Below the pieces are notes generated by a model, which had not been told where the DNA came from, searched no databases, and was given only the letters and a program-made list of their open reading frames with translations. DNA of 64,000 nucleotides from positions 1,851,501 to 1,915,500 of the forward strand of contig JANUWF010001813.1 of assembly GCA_026120185.1 (NCBI GenBank), in the 5' to 3' direction. This DNA comes from Voacanga thouarsii (Eukaryota > Streptophyta > Magnoliopsida > Gentianales > Apocynaceae). Position 1 is the stretch's first letter. Every line of letters begins with the position of its first letter. This document shows, one piece after another, positions 23,880-36,842 of this stretch. A program made the translations under genes and the position numbers.

Positions 23880-25182
23880 GACTATGTGTACTAGATGATC
23901 CCGTATTTAAGAGAACGATAATGGAGGAGGCTCACAACAGTAAGTATTCTATTCACCTGGGAGAAGTGAAGATATACCAAGATTTGAAAAAGGCCTACTG
24001 GTGGCCGGGAATGAAAAGAGATATGGCGCAATACGTCTCTACTTACCTGACGTGTCAGAAGGTAAAAGCGGAGCATAAGAAGGAAGCTGGATTACTGCAA
24101 CCATTACCTATTCCCGAGTGGAAGTGACAAGAAGTAACGATGGATTTCGTCACCGAGTTGCTAATATCGAATACTATGAAGGATGCCGTGTGGGTTGTGG
24201 TTGACAGGTTGACCAAGAAAGCTCATTTCATTTCGATAAATGTGAAGGACTCTATGGAAAAATTGGCTAAGATGTATATTCGAGAAGTGTCTAGTTTGCA
24301 TGGTGTGCCGTCAAGTATTGTATCCGATATGGATCCCAGATTTACCTCGAGATTTTGGACCAAATTTTAGGAGTCAATGGGAATGACTCTAAAGCTTAGT
24401 ACTTCTGCTTATCCACAGACAGATGGACAATCCAAAAGAGTCATCCAGATATTAGAGGATATGCTTAGGGCTTGCATGTTAGATTTTGGGGATAAGTGGT
24501 TGGATTGCATACCTTATGCCGAGTTAGCCTACAGCAATAGTCACAAGAATCAATTGGAATGGCACCCTATGAAGCGTTATATGGATGGAAATGTCAAGTA
24601 CCATTGTATTGGGGTTGGTCAGAGGATGGTCAAATTAGCAAGTCTGGGGAAGTGAATATTGAAGAAATGGCCGGCAAAGTGACCGTGATAAGGGAGAGAC
24701 TGAAAACTGCTCAAAGCCGACAGAAGAGTTATGCCGACAATAGAAGAAGGGAGTTAGAGTTTCAAGTGGGAGATCGGACTTTTCTAAAGATAACGCCGAG
24801 CAGAGGGATTCTAAAGCATGCTAAAGGGGGGAAGTTGAGTCCTAGATATTTAGGACCTTTTTCAGTGATTGAAGGGATTAGACCTATAGCATATCAGTTG
24901 GAGCTGCCAGAAGGGTTAGCAGGAATTCACGATGTGTTCCATCTATCCCAATTAAAGAAGTACAACCCTGATCTGGAGCATGTATTGAATGAGGAACCAT
25001 TGATTCTTTAGCTTGATTTGAGCTATGTGGAGAAACCAATTAAAGTTATAGATCATAGTGTCAAGATCTTGAGGAATAAGCAGATACCGATGATGAAGAT
25101 TTTATGGGAGCATCATGGTTCTCAGGACGCGACGTGGGAGACTGAAGATTGTGTGAGAAGGAAGTATCCGAGTTTGCTTTAG
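23880..25182 (+). pseudogene. Element A integrase and chromodomain
   Basis: The zinc-binding HHCC region runs from EEAHNSKYSIHLGEVK to CLTCQKVKAEHK-like residues (TYLTCQKVKAEHK). The integrase core has [25 protein letters not shown] and TDGQSKRVIQ; the third catalytic residue, normally Glu in QSER, is Lys at 24434. The C-terminal part has a GPF-type segment (PRYLGPFSVIEG) and HDVFHLSQLKKY. The chromodomain-like tail is SYVEKPIKVIDHSV...WEHHGSQDATWETED, thought to steer insertion through histone marks in chromoviruses. Four stops break the frame. It ends with TAG at 25182. Confidence 0.9.
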
Positions 25183-25215
25183 AGGAATTGCACTCTGAAT
25201 GTCGGGGCGAAATTC

Positions 25216-25232
25216 TTTTAAGGGGGAGAGGA
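25216..25232 (+). other. Polypurine tract of element A
   Basis: TTTTAAGGGGGAGAGGA directly before the 3' LTR start. It is the expected primer site for plus-strand synthesis. Confidence 0.85.
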
Positions 25233-25503
25233 TGTAATACCCTGTATTAAGCCACCTTTAGTATGTGGGGAAAGTTATGCATGTCATCGCATTTCTTTTA
25301 TATTGCATTTAGTAAATTGAATTATTTTCATGAAAATATGAGTTTCATGAGTTGTGGGTTCATGAATTAATGTGCTCTTGAAGTGGTTGTGTTATTTGAG
25401 TTAGTTGAGTTTTTATTTTGTTGAGGAGAATTCATTAGGAAAAGGATGAAGCAAGTGAGTAGGAATTAAGGGAATTTAATTAGGGGAAATTTTATACAAG
25501 AAT

Positions 25504-25570
25504 TGTTGTGGAATAGTGGATAAAGCTTGGAGTTTAATTTTTGATGGGCTTGAGTTTGAATCCTAGCTAC
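25504..25570 (+). other. tRNA-like block in element A 3' LTR
   Basis: TGTGGAATAGTGGATAAAGC resembles a D-arm/A-box and GAGTTTGAATCC a T-arm/B-box, about 270-340 bp from the LTR start. It is a diverged copy of the module in C LTRs. Confidence 0.5.
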
Positions 25571-27917
25571 TTCAAATCCTTTCTTTTCTTTTATTTTCTC
25601 CTTCCCTAATTTTTTTCTAAGCCTTAGCCGAAATACTCCTAGGGTAGCCGCCACCTTGGAGCTAATTTCCTAAAATTTAGGAGTGTGATTTATCTTGGGA
25701 ATTATTTTATAAAATATTTGAAAATGAATTAAAATTTTATTTCTAATATATTATCATAATCTTCTAGAGAATTTTAAATATTACTAATCTAGATTTTTAA
25801 AAGCTATATCTAAGTAATTTATTAGGAGATAAAATATATGAATATACATATTGTTTTAATGTGGTAGCCGCCAATTCTTAAGGAGATAAGTCTCTATATT
25901 TTAATCTTCTTCAAATAATTTTTAAAAAGGAAATAAAAGGATAAAATCTAGATTTTAAATGAAGTATTTACCTCTTGGATAAGGATTTTCGAAATTTGGG
26001 TAAAAAGGAAGAAGAATTTGGGATAGCTTCAAGTGAGAAAGGAAACCAGAATTTTATCTTGTAAAATAGTTATTTAATAACCGTTTAAATTACTTAAATT
26101 AATATAGGGAATAAATTAAATTATTTCTTAAATAAATAACCTAATCCCTTCCTATATTTTTCTTTAAATTCCCTCAAAGCTACCGCCACACATTAGAGCA
26201 ATTGTAGCTCAACTAAAACTCTCCAAAACCTAGCAAGGATTATCCAAGAAAACCTTAACCAACTAGGATTTTTTTTAGCCAAAAAAATACCAGAATTTCC
26301 TCTCCAATTCCTTTAGAATTTTGGCCAAAATTCAGTACCATACTGCACGAAAATTCCAGCCAAGAACCTACACAAAAACCTCTCTAGTATCGCACAAAAA
26401 TACAGCTACACAAAGGCTCAGTTTTCTTCTCTTATTCTCGCCACTATAGAGACCGAAACCAACCAGATTTCTTCTCTCTTTCTATCCAAATTTTTGGCCA
26501 GTATAAGCATCAAAACACAGCAGTAATAACCCCTAAACTACTGTCCAGTTTCGGCACTCAAAGAGGGACTAAAGTTGTCCAACTTTTCTCTTGTGATCAA
26601 GAATCCATAGTAAGGTAGAACTCCTCCAAACACCTAAACACCAAACCCTAGAATTTTCTATCCAGCAAACCACGAAATTCCTACCCTCTTAGCCCCTCAA
26701 ACTCACAAAACAAACAGCATTCTGCCTGCACAAAAATTCGGCTAGCCTACCCTAAGAACAAAGCCAATACTGAAACTCTTACAAGGTAATTGATCTTCAA
26801 CCCTTCTATTCATCTCTTACTCCATTCTTTCTCTCTTTTCTCCCTTAAATCATGTCCATAAGGGACTGATTATATCCCTTTCTTGGTGAGTCTCGATCAA
26901 GGACATCTAGGCGGACCAATCTCTTCAACTATCGATTGAACTCGAGTTAGTCATCAAGGAGTTGCCGTGTTTTAAGTCTAGATGGCTAAGAGGTAATCAA
27001 GATCCTATATTTATTGATTTAAATGGATTTAATCTTTGAAGTATTGACTTATGAATGCTCATGGAGTCTAGCATGAAAGCATGAATAAACTAGAATGATG
27101 AATAGGTTGATGTAAGCTATAGACAAAGTATGTATGAGATAGAACATTGATGCATCTTGTCATGATTAATTTAGATCTATGCTAAGTAGGCAAAGATGAG
27201 ATCTTTCAATATTTATGGGGCTGATTATGATGATTTTGTGCTATTTGAATATAAGAGTTGTCATATAGTGATTTGATTTGGATGAATGCATGGTTATGAT
27301 TAATGGCATGGCAAAGGAAGTTATGTATGTGATCTAATGAACTAAATTACCTAGATACCATGGATGAATTAGGTGATTAATGAGATCATGAAAAGTCATA
27401 TTGCATGAAATAGTAGATGTAATATTTGGATTCTAATTAAAGAATCATTTATTCTAGATAAGGAAGGAGTGGAAGTAAGGGCCATCAATTGATTTGGGTC
27501 TAGCTGTTGATTTATCCAAGTAAGTCCCTGCATAACCGCTTTGATACATGTTACATGTTTGCAAATAATTTTTACAATGTTATTTGGAATTGATGTCCAT
27601 ATGATGTTTTGAGAAGAGGATTGAAATGTTGGCTAAACATGGTGAGTCACCTTGTGTTGTTTTGATACTTAGGTTGGAAACGTGGATGTGTTACTTTCTA
27701 AATGAGTTTATTAAATTTCAACTATTGAAACTCAAATATGATTTTTTTTAAAACTATCACTAAGCGATTTTGAAATGTTATTACGAAAAACCATGTTTTG
27801 CAATCAAGCTAATCAAAGAATTTCAAAAATGGGAAAATGATTTTGCCCCTAAATGGGGAGTGTTGAGTACTCAGCGGGGGTAGACTAGTAGTACCAGTCT
27901 TGAAGAGCAAGAGTGAG

Positions 27918-27946
27918 TCTTCTGGCAGGAGGCCACCTCCAGAAGA
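27918..27946 (+). promoter_or_regulatory. Conserved LTR hairpin (element A 3' LTR)
   Basis: TCTTCTGG CAGGAGGCCACCT CCAGAAGA. An 8-bp perfect outer stem with an AGG/CCT inner stem. Confidence 0.55.
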
Positions 27947-29386
27947 TGAACTCAACTTGGAAAGGTGACAGTACTACTTAGTTAGGCCGTCCGAGCTATC
28001 ATATTAGTCCATGTGGACATTGTTGATCCAGGTTGGACAACTGGAGTGTTGGGTGTAGAGATGGAGGAGTATCTCACCCTAGTGGGAGGATCCCCTACTG
28101 CCCATTGTTGAAAGAATACATTGGGACGCTATCATGGTGGTAACCATGATATTGATTATGATACTATTTTTGGATCATTTGCTAATCCGTACTTAATGAA
28201 TTATGAATATGAAGAAACGGTGATTTATTGTGAACTATTTTAGATTCATTGAGCAAGGCTCCTTTGTATAATTGTTATTGATGAAATTGACTTGCAAACA
28301 TGATTTTTTGATTCTGATAAACCTGCAAACACGAAATTGTTATAATTGACACTTGCATACACGGGACTTGTTGAGATGCAAATCTCACATCTTTTATATC
28401 ATGATTTCATGAGAGTACTTATATTGAGCAGGTTGAAGGAATAAGCAATGATCGCCCATTTGTTTATTTTATTTTAACTTATATTTCTTTCAAGAGATGT
28501 TTGTTAGTTTGGATCTCTCAAATTTGTATAAGTAATTCCCTCGGATGTAATAAAGGATTTTATTATTTTAATTAGTCGGGTTTTTTTATTATTTATTATT
28601 TGCACTTCGTTATAAAGACCCCTGGTGTAACACCCCGCTACCTAGGCCCGCTAGGGCCGGGGATGTCGCCCCGTCCAAATGACAAGGGGTCTTTATAACT
28701 AGGTCACACAAATGAAATAGCGGAATATAAATGATATTTGAACTTAAAATTTATTACATCCCAAAATAAATATCAATCCAAGAATAAATCCCAAAATACC
28801 AAAAACAAATCCGTAATAAAATTTATCCACTCTCATCTCCCCAAAACATTAAACAAAAATAAATCATCAGAAAATCTTCCGAAGCAGGTATAGTCTAGCT
28901 ACTCATCCCCACATCAGGATGGTAAAATGGTGGTGAGACAGAAATCTCAGTAAGTCCGTGTGTGCTTTGGGTGTTCAGTGAAAACAGTTCGTGAATGAAA
29001 AGTATAAAATTCTTCATAAGAGATCACTGGCAAGCAATAAACATCAGTAAAAAACAAGAGTGGTGTTTTGGCATTTCCAGCCATACATAATTTATAAAAT
29101 CAACCACTCAAAAGAAAGGATTACAAGTTACCACACGTTGGGCCCCATAACCGGATGGTCAGCATGCCACACTTTGTGCATACCGCCGGTCAGAAAGCTA
29201 CACTTTGTGCAGACTGACAAAAGTAGGTGATCGGCCTACTGGGCAAGATACTCCCCCTTCTCTATACCCAAACAACAACCGGGTGTCCATTCCGGCAAAA
29301 CACAGTCACTTGACTGAAAAAGAACATTGCTAGCTCAGACCGGCATGACTTACTGGACTGTCGTCTTATCCGGGAAGGACTCACCC

Positions 29387-29409
29387 CTTAGAGATGGCCA
29401 CCTATTGAG
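29387..29409 (-). promoter_or_regulatory. LTR hairpin, variant stem (C 3' LTR)
   Basis: CTTAG AGATGGCCACCTA TTGAG. The outer stem can pair with two G-T pairs although the sequence no longer resembles TCTTCTGG/CCAGAAGA. Confidence 0.4.
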
Positions 29410-30988
29410 AGACTTACCCTAACCCCTCAAAGACTAGCCCAGTAGTCCACCCTTATTGAGTACTCAACGTAACATATCCCACTTGGGAAAGAAGAATGAA
29501 CAAAACATAGGTCCACTTGAACATGGCAATTAAGGGTTTCCAAAGTCTTTGTCAAAATCAGTTTTAGAAAGAGTTTTGAGTTTGAATAAATCTGCTTATT
29601 GGTTTTCAAATAATTTGTTTGACGGAAATAAGACAGGAGACAATCCTCAATTGCCTTTACAAAGATGCGTGTCCATGTACTCTACATTTGGCTTGCCGTA
29701 ATTAAACACTTTTCATCAATCAGGTTTTATGCAGGAGCTTACTTGATTCTTGCTCACAATAAAAGGTCTCCAACAGCTGACCTAGCCCCGCATGGGCAAA
29801 TACAAATCACAATCAATTTCAAGCCACAATCCACTTCCTCAATTTTAAATCAACTCAACTTTCTACTACCATGATCCTCGTGTCCCAAGCTTTAAGACAA
29901 AACAATAAATAAATAGGTTTATAAGTTGAGCCTAATTTTGATATTTAAAGTAATTAATGGTTTGAGAAGTAAATTCTAATAAGTTGAAAGTTTAAATCTT
30001 GCTAAAAAAAATTTAGAGTTTATTTGATCAAGAGTCCTAGGTAGTATTAAGTAAAATAATGATTTATTAATAATTTAGTTGTTAGAAAATAATTGATAGC
30101 TAAAATTAGTTGAAAATAAATTCAATGAGTCTTGCTTGAACAATAATAAATAAATTCTTAATGGGTTTTGATTAAAAGATAATAATTAAATTTTTAGTAA
30201 TAAATATTTTACTAATTATAATTATTTTCATAAAAGGCTTTAATTGTTTTCAATATTTTAAATAATATCTATATATTTTATTTTTCTAGCAAAAATTATT
30301 ATTTACTTGACTAAAATATCCTTTATATATATAATAATCCAAATCTACCCTTCCTAGGGTTTTTTTTCGAAATTACTAGCAAAATTATATTATTAAATAT
30401 TTTATTCATGAAATAAAAATTAGTTTAGGGACCACTAGATCACGATCAACTTTCTATGGCTAACCACAATCAAGAACATATACAATCCTTCAATTCATCA
30501 AATCATCCAAATCATGCATATAAGCATAGATCTAACCTCTACTAGCATAAATATGATCATGGCTTCAATAATCCAACATGAATATAAATCATATTCACCA
30601 AAGGTGACATAATCTCTAGCATACTTCATCACAATTACTACCTATGACATGGAGACATGCATCAAACCTCAAATCATCATACAATCAACCAAGATAATCC
30701 TCCCATGCATAAATCCCATCTCCTTCACAATCATACATATATTCATGCTTCAATCTCAACAATACATACTCAAATCCTATCACAATCCACCAACTATCAA
30801 CATCATCCTAGAGACATGAATCTAGAATTTAAAAGAAAGATTGAAGGGACTTACTTGGTCGAGGTATACCTTGAAGGAGTTTAGAATGGATCTCAACTCC
30901 TAGATGCCTAAATTTGTCCAAGGAAGATAGAGAAAGCATGGCCATGGGAGAAGAAGCCATCCGGCCAAGAGAAGAGAGTTTCGGCCAT

Positions 30989-31010
30989 GAGAGAGAGAGA
31001 GAGAGAGAGA
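30989..31010. repeat. (GA)11 in C 3' LTR
   Basis: A pure GA run of 22 bp at the position of the long GA tract in C1. Confidence 0.95.
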
Positions 31011-31221
31011 CCATTAGCACGTTTATTCATATATATTTTCACTAGAGAGCAAGATTGGAGAAGATGAAGTTGTTAGAACAAACCTACTTTGAAGGTGTTC
31101 TTGAGCCTTCACAGAATTTTCTGGTTTTTGATCCAAACTTGCAAGTTGGTTTGTGGAGTTTGGTGTTAAGAATTGTGAAACCCCAGTCAAAACCAACCTT
31201 AGAGTAAGGGGGGTTGGGATG

Positions 31222-33252
31222 TGTTGGATTGTATGCCCTCTCAGACTAGGTTTCTGATGTATAATCGAATATTTTAATGAAAGAATTTATTTTCAGAAAT
31301 TGTTTGTGAATTTACTTTTTGTTTGTGCACGATTTTCATTTGGAACAGACCCATTGTGTTTAAATAAGTAATCCATGTGAATGGTGGTCTTTCACAGTAA
31401 GGTATGGATCACGGGTTATTTAACACATAAACATTTGTTCTTAACCTATTGATGAGACTGGGAACCTCATCATGTTTAGGTTATTATGTTATGAATTCCA
31501 AATGGAGAATGGCTTACCTTTAGCCAGTGGGTAGACCACTCACTTCATGACATAAGCGTATTTCGAATACGTAGAACATGACCTGTAGCAGTGGTTTCTC
31601 AAAGTACTGTATGGTAGAAACCTAGACTACTACCGCTATAGCGTGGACTAGTACTCTACAACTTGAGTATGGGTTGGTGGTCTGGCGAAGCTGGAAGCAT
31701 ATGCTTTGATTTGCTATAGTTGAGGTTTTATCGTAGGGCCAATATACTTGCATGTTGGGTATGTGTGACTAGTTAGTTAAGACAGACTTATACAAGATAG
31801 TTTCTGCACTATATCGCCCTTTGTGGTTGTCCGAATGGTCTAAATTATCCAGGGCCCTGAGAAATATGACTTGGATGTTTACTTTAGGGTAGCTCCCTTG
31901 GAAAGCGGAAACACTCCAGGAAGTCGTGGATCATTGGACTAGAAGCCTAAGGATGGTAGATGTCATTTAGGGGGGTGTTAGCACACTTCTTCCTCTCTAA
32001 ATGTACGGCGATGTGTAGAGGGGTATTTTAGTCATTTCACCCGTAGGTCGGAGACTTTGCGAATGCAGCATTGTCCTTGGGGTCAATATTTCCTTATGGT
32101 GATATTAGGAAATATTTAAAATTCAAAATACAGCTATTTATATAGTAGGGGTATTTTGGTCATTTTAGCAGCCAAGGCAATGTGTCTTTTTGGTCCTCGG
32201 AATAGCCCGTAAGTCCTAACTATTTTTGGGTTGAGGAATTGGTCTCAGTTGAAGAGGATTTTATTTTATTTTGTTTTATTTTATTTTATTCAGGAAGTCT
32301 AATTTATTATTGGACTGGAATAAAATAAATAAATAAATAAATAAAATAGGAGTTGAGAGAAATTAATTATCTAGTTTATTTGGTTAATTAATTATTCAGG
32401 GCCTAGGTCCAGTATGAATAATTAAGAAATTAACCTGGGCTTAAACTAGGGGAAATAATTAATGTTTAATTATTTATTGGGTTATTTATATAGGCCTAAG
32501 AAATAAATAATTAAAAATTAATTATTATGATTCATTTGGGCTCATTAATTATTTATTGAGTTACTTATGTAAGCCCAGGAAATAAATAATTAATATTTAT
32601 TATTTTGGGCTTTTTGGGTCTAAGAAAAATAATAAATATTTTTCTGGCCCAATAGCTTGGACCTTAGGGTTTTTCCAGATACGGTTAAGAGGAGTTTAGG
32701 GTTAGGCTAAACTGATTCTCAGGATAACATCCGAATGTTTTGAAATCCCGAGGATATGTTTATCAGATATTGGGAGACCTAGTTTAGGCTAACTCAAAAA
32801 CAACTCTTTAAAAAAAAAAACCTAATTTTTTTCCCTTGGCTCAAGGAAATTCACGTCTCTCTCTCTCTCTGTACTCTCACGTTTCTTCTTCTGGTTTTCT
32901 CCTTGTTCTTTGCTAACCAATAGCGAGCGAACCATGGAGAATTGAGACCGTTTCTCTTTCCCATTGTGTTCACCAACTAGAGGTGAGGCTGAGGAATATC
33001 CCGAGAGCTGGAGAGCTAAGCGTTAATGCAAACAAGGCAAAGTCGAAGGCTAGCGGGTGTTCAACCAGAAGCTCCTTCAAGTGTGCAAAGCGAGACGATT
33101 CCAGCTGTTCAGTCTGTTCCTACGCAACCTAGGAGGGTTAAGGAACGCAAATGTATAATCTTCACGCTTCCGCATGGCCTTTATGGCTCGCGTTTTATTT
33201 TTCTCTCTGTTTTTTTTCCCGTCCATGGCTCCCCTGTTTCTGCGTTCCCTCA
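31222..33252 (+). mobile_element. Copia B solo LTR (B3)
   Basis: 2031 bp, TGTTGGATTG to GTTCCCTCA, with perfect target copies GGATG at 31217-31221 and 33253-33257. It is inserted 48 bp into the C solo LTR and is the innermost layer of a four-deep stack (A, C, C solo, B). It lacks the 261-bp duplication of B1. Confidence 0.93.
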
Positions 33253-33283
33253 GGATGCATATCATATTTTATTTCATGGTTAA
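33026..33283 (+). CDS. Short arginine-rich ORF in LTR B3
   Basis: It opens MQTRQSRRLAGVQPEA at 33026 and keeps the frame through RRVKERKCIIFTLPHGL. The LTR ends at 33252, so the last ten codons before the stop at 33283 come from the target LTR. The place of the possible splice donor reads AAATGTATAA here. No domain is recognised. Conservation in four copies is the only support. Confidence 0.4.
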   Translation: MQTRQSRRLAGVQPEAPSSVQSETIPAVQSVPTQPRRVKERKCIIFTLPHGLYGSRFIFLSVFFPVHGSPVSAFPQDAYHILFHG

Positions 33284-33455
33284 ATATATTTTCATATGAT
33301 TTTTATGTGTTTTGGATTCGGGTTTTATTGTCTTGAGGTCTTGTTGGTAAGTATTGTGTGAGAAGGGCAAGATGGTAATTTTTGCTCGAGGTGAAAATAG
33401 GGAGATAGCCTGTTGATTGAATAGAGAATAATTTTCTAGTGAAAATATCAACAAG

Positions 33456-33524
33456 AGTTGTTGTGGTTTAGTGGTTAGAGCTTTGGAATTAATTTTCGAG
33501 ATCTTGGGTTCGAATTCCATCATG
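33456..33524 (+). other. tRNA-like module with A-box and B-box (best copy)
   Basis: A-box TGGTTTAGTGG at 33464-33474 and B-box GGTTCGAATTC at 33507-33517, 32 bases apart as in tRNA genes. Between them TTGGA/TTCGA can form a five-pair anticodon-like stem around loop ATTAATT. The D-arm GTTT...GAGC and four of five T-stem pairs also form. The acceptor stem does not pair, so it is not a functional tRNA gene. It sits about 254 bp from the LTR start once B3 is subtracted. The same block recurs in every C LTR and, weaker, in D1 and the A 3' LTR. Confidence 0.65.
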
Positions 33525-35174
33525 GAAGCTTTAGCTAGATTAAATTTTATTTTTGCTTAGTGGAGGAAATTTCGGTCTTATGAGCTTAGAGTAAGGCAGG
33601 GATGATGGTCCTAAGAGAGACATGTTAGGAGTATTCTCATTCCACTCCTTTACCCTACTCGAATTTCTTAAAGGGAATTCATTTTCCCTTGATCCTTAAT
33701 TTTCCTCAATTTTCAACTCCTTGGTTTGATCAAGATGTTCTATCCATTTTCTTTCCAGAAATTTCAGTAAAATGCTGTGATATTGTGAGATCAAAATGTC
33801 CTAGTAAAAGCCTTCTCATGGTCTGAAAAATGTGGAAGAATGGTAGGAAATTCCAAGGGGAAAAATTCCTCTAGTAAGCTTGCTGAAATTTCATTCTAGA
33901 CTAGTTCATCTTACTTCTTAGAATGAGCTGAAATTTTTCAGCTTGTTGTACCTTCAAATTGTCGAGCTTCTTAGCTGACTTTCCCTCCCAAATGCTGCCA
34001 GAAAAATGGCCTTAAGATCAGTTTGAAACATGAATTATTTCTGCCATTTTCGGGCTGAACAAAGGCTGTGCAAAACCAGTGAAAATTCTGGGCAAAATCG
34101 CTACTTTGGAGGTCCAAAACCAAGCTGATTTCTTCCAGATTTTGTGCAGCACCTTAGCCATGTTTTTCCTCCATGAAGAAGGCTGGAAACCAGCCTTGAA
34201 TACCCCCGAAATTCCCCTTCAAACTCTCTGTAAGTTGGCTGGAAATGGCAGCCGAAAATCTGCCCAAAAAATTGCTGTTCAACGAAAAACTGCTGTTCAA
34301 CGAAAAACTGTGCAGGAAAATTTTCCTGCTTTGGTTCCTATTTCTTTTCTAGCCGAAACACCAACCTTATTCTGCAAAAACCTTCCCTAAACCTCCAGTA
34401 ACAGAGCTCCATTATTTCCCTTAAGCTTCTGCACGAAAATCTAGCTATGGCTGCCTAAAAGATTTCCAAAAAAAATTCTGCACTCATTTCTTGATTTGGA
34501 TACCAAAATTCCAGCTACCATGATTTAACAACTTTCTATAAAATATACCTCAAACAACCAGACCTTCTCTCCACCATTATACTCCATAATTTCGGCCACC
34601 CTAAGCCTCCTTCAACCAGCTTTCATTCAACCAAAACACTGCCTAGAAATTCGTCCATGGCAGATCTCCAAAAGCTCTCCAATAATCAAAGATATTCTTG
34701 TGATATCTAGTTTCCAAATTTGCTTCCCAAAAATATTCTTCAAGGATTTTAACAACTAGCCTTTCCTTTTTCCTTCCAAACCATAAAAACCATCTTCCTA
34801 AACCCTACAAACAGTTTGGCAGCCCTAATCTCTTCAGAATTTTGGCAGCCTCCATCCAAGAACTCTCTATTCTCTTCAACCTTCAAGAACACATAGTACA
34901 CCGAGAACACCTACTCCCTCCTTTCACCTAATACCCCTCCAAACCACTTCAAACCTTCTCTAAAATCTCCAGATTTGACCTACTCACTACCGTGAGTCCA
35001 TCAACACCATTCTTAACATCAAACTCCACAAATCAACTCGCTACTTCGGATCAAAACCAGAAAATTCTGTGAAGGTTCAAGAACACCTTCAAGGTAGGTT
35101 TGTTCTAACAACTTCATCTTCTCCAATCTTGATCTCTAGTGGGAATATATGTGATCAAACATGCTAATGGTCTC

Positions 35175-35178
<4 letters not shown>

Positions 35179-35232
<54 letters not shown>
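35179..35232. repeat. (TC)n, about 27 units, in the C solo LTR
   Basis: A TC run of about 54 bp corresponding to the GA tract of the - strand LTRs. Confidence 0.95.
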
Positions 35233-35234
<2 letters not shown>

Positions 35235-36813
35235 CGGCCGAAACTCCTCTCCCTTGGCCGGATGACTTCTTCTCCATAAATCATGCTCTCGCCATCTCCC
35301 ATGGACAAAGTTAGACATCTAGGAGTTGAGATCTACTCTAAACTCCTTCAAGGCGTTCATCAACCAAGTAAGTACCATCAACCCTTCTTTTAAACTCTAG
35401 AAGCATGTCTCTAGGGTGATATTGATAATAGGTGGATGGTGATAGGATTGGAGTATATATATATATTGTTGAGATTGAAGTATGAATATATGTATGTTTG
35501 TGAAGGAGATGGGACTTATGCATGGAAGGATTATCTTGGTTGATTGCATGTTGATTTGAGGTTTCATGCATGTCATAGGTAGTATTTGTGATGAAGTATG
35601 CTAGAGATTATGTCACTTTTGGTGAATGAGATTTATATTCATGTTGGATTATTGAAGCCATGATCATATTTATGCTAGTAGGGGTTAGATCATGTTTTGA
35701 TAAATTGAGATCTATATTTGTATGCATGATTTGGATGATTTGATGAATTGAAGGGTTGTATATGTTCATGATTGTGGTTAGCTATAGGAATATGATCATG
35801 ATCTAGTTGTCCCTAAGCTAAATTTTATTTCATTAATAAAATATTTAATAATATGATTTTTCTAGTAAAATTTTGAAAACCATAGGAAAATGTGGATTTG
35901 GTCTTTTATATAAAATAGTAATATTTTAGTCAAATAAATAATAGTTTTTGCTAGGAAAAAAAATATTATTTAAAATGATAAAATCAATTAAAGCCTTTTA
36001 TGGAAATAATTATAATTAATAAAATATTTATTACTAAAAATTTAATTATTATCTTTTAATCAAAACCCATTAAGGATTTGCTTATTATTTTTCAAGCAAG
36101 ACTCATTAAATTTATTTTCAACAAATTTTAGCTATCAATTATTTTCTAACAACTAAATTATTAATAAATCATTATTTTACCTAATACCACCTTGGACCCT
36201 TTTTCAAATAAACCATAATTTATTTTTAGCAAGATTTAAACCTTCAACTTTTTGTACCTATTTCCCAAACTCTGGTTATTTTAATATCAAACTAGATTTA
36301 TTTTATAAACCCCTTTTATTTATTATCGAGCCTTAAAGCTTGGGACACTAGGGACATGATTGTAGTACGTTGAGTTAGTTTTATTTGTGAAAGTGAATCT
36401 TGGCTTGAGTTTGATTGTGGTTCGTATTTACCCCATGCGGGGTTAGGTTAGCTGTTGGAGACCTTTGTTGTGAGCAAGGATCAGGTAAGCTCCTGCATAA
36501 AACCTGTTTGATGAAAAATGATTCTTTTTATGGCAAGCCAAATGTAGAGTGCATGGTCACTCATTTCTGTAAAGGCAATTGAGGATTATTTCCATTCTCA
36601 TTTCAGACAAATAAATTATTTGTAAATCAAGGGGCGGTTTTACTCAAAACCTAAAACTCTTTCTAAAACCAGTTTTGCCCCAAACTTTGAAAAACCTTAA
36701 TTGCCATTTTCAAGTGGAACTATGTTTTGTTCATTTTTCCCAAGTGGGATACGTTACGTTGAGTACTCAATGGGGGTAGACTGGTAGTACTAGTTTTGAA
36801 GAGCAAGAGTGAG

Positions 36814-36842
36814 TCTTCTGGCAGGAGGCCTCCTCCAGAAGA
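36814..36842 (+). promoter_or_regulatory. Conserved LTR hairpin (C solo LTR)
   Basis: TCTTCTGG CAGGAGGCCTCCT CCAGAAGA. This is the longest version: the inner AGGAGGCCTCCT is itself a perfect palindrome, giving a nearly uninterrupted stem. Confidence 0.6.

Larger units (their letters stand above)
25233..28625 (+). mobile_element. Element A 3' LTR, main part
   Basis: It starts TGTAATACCC and continues to the phrase TTATAAAGACCCCTGG, where the C element enters; the last 58 bp lie at 49220-49277. Total is about 3.45 kb. It matches the surviving 5' LTR closely (about 95 percent by eye over several hundred bases). It carries a tRNA-like block (25504-25570) and a hairpin (27918-27946). Confidence 0.9.

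Noticed and set aside
29665..29874. Matching ORF pairs at 29665-29874 / 45892-46101 and 30657-30884 / 46906-47133
   Set aside because: They match only because they lie at the same place in the two LTRs of element C; the frame has no start context or domain and is broken in the inverted copy and C1.
33456..33524. Functional tRNA gene
   Set aside because: A-box, B-box and two arms are present, but the acceptor stem does not pair and no T-run terminator follows at the right place; treated as a tRNA-like module.
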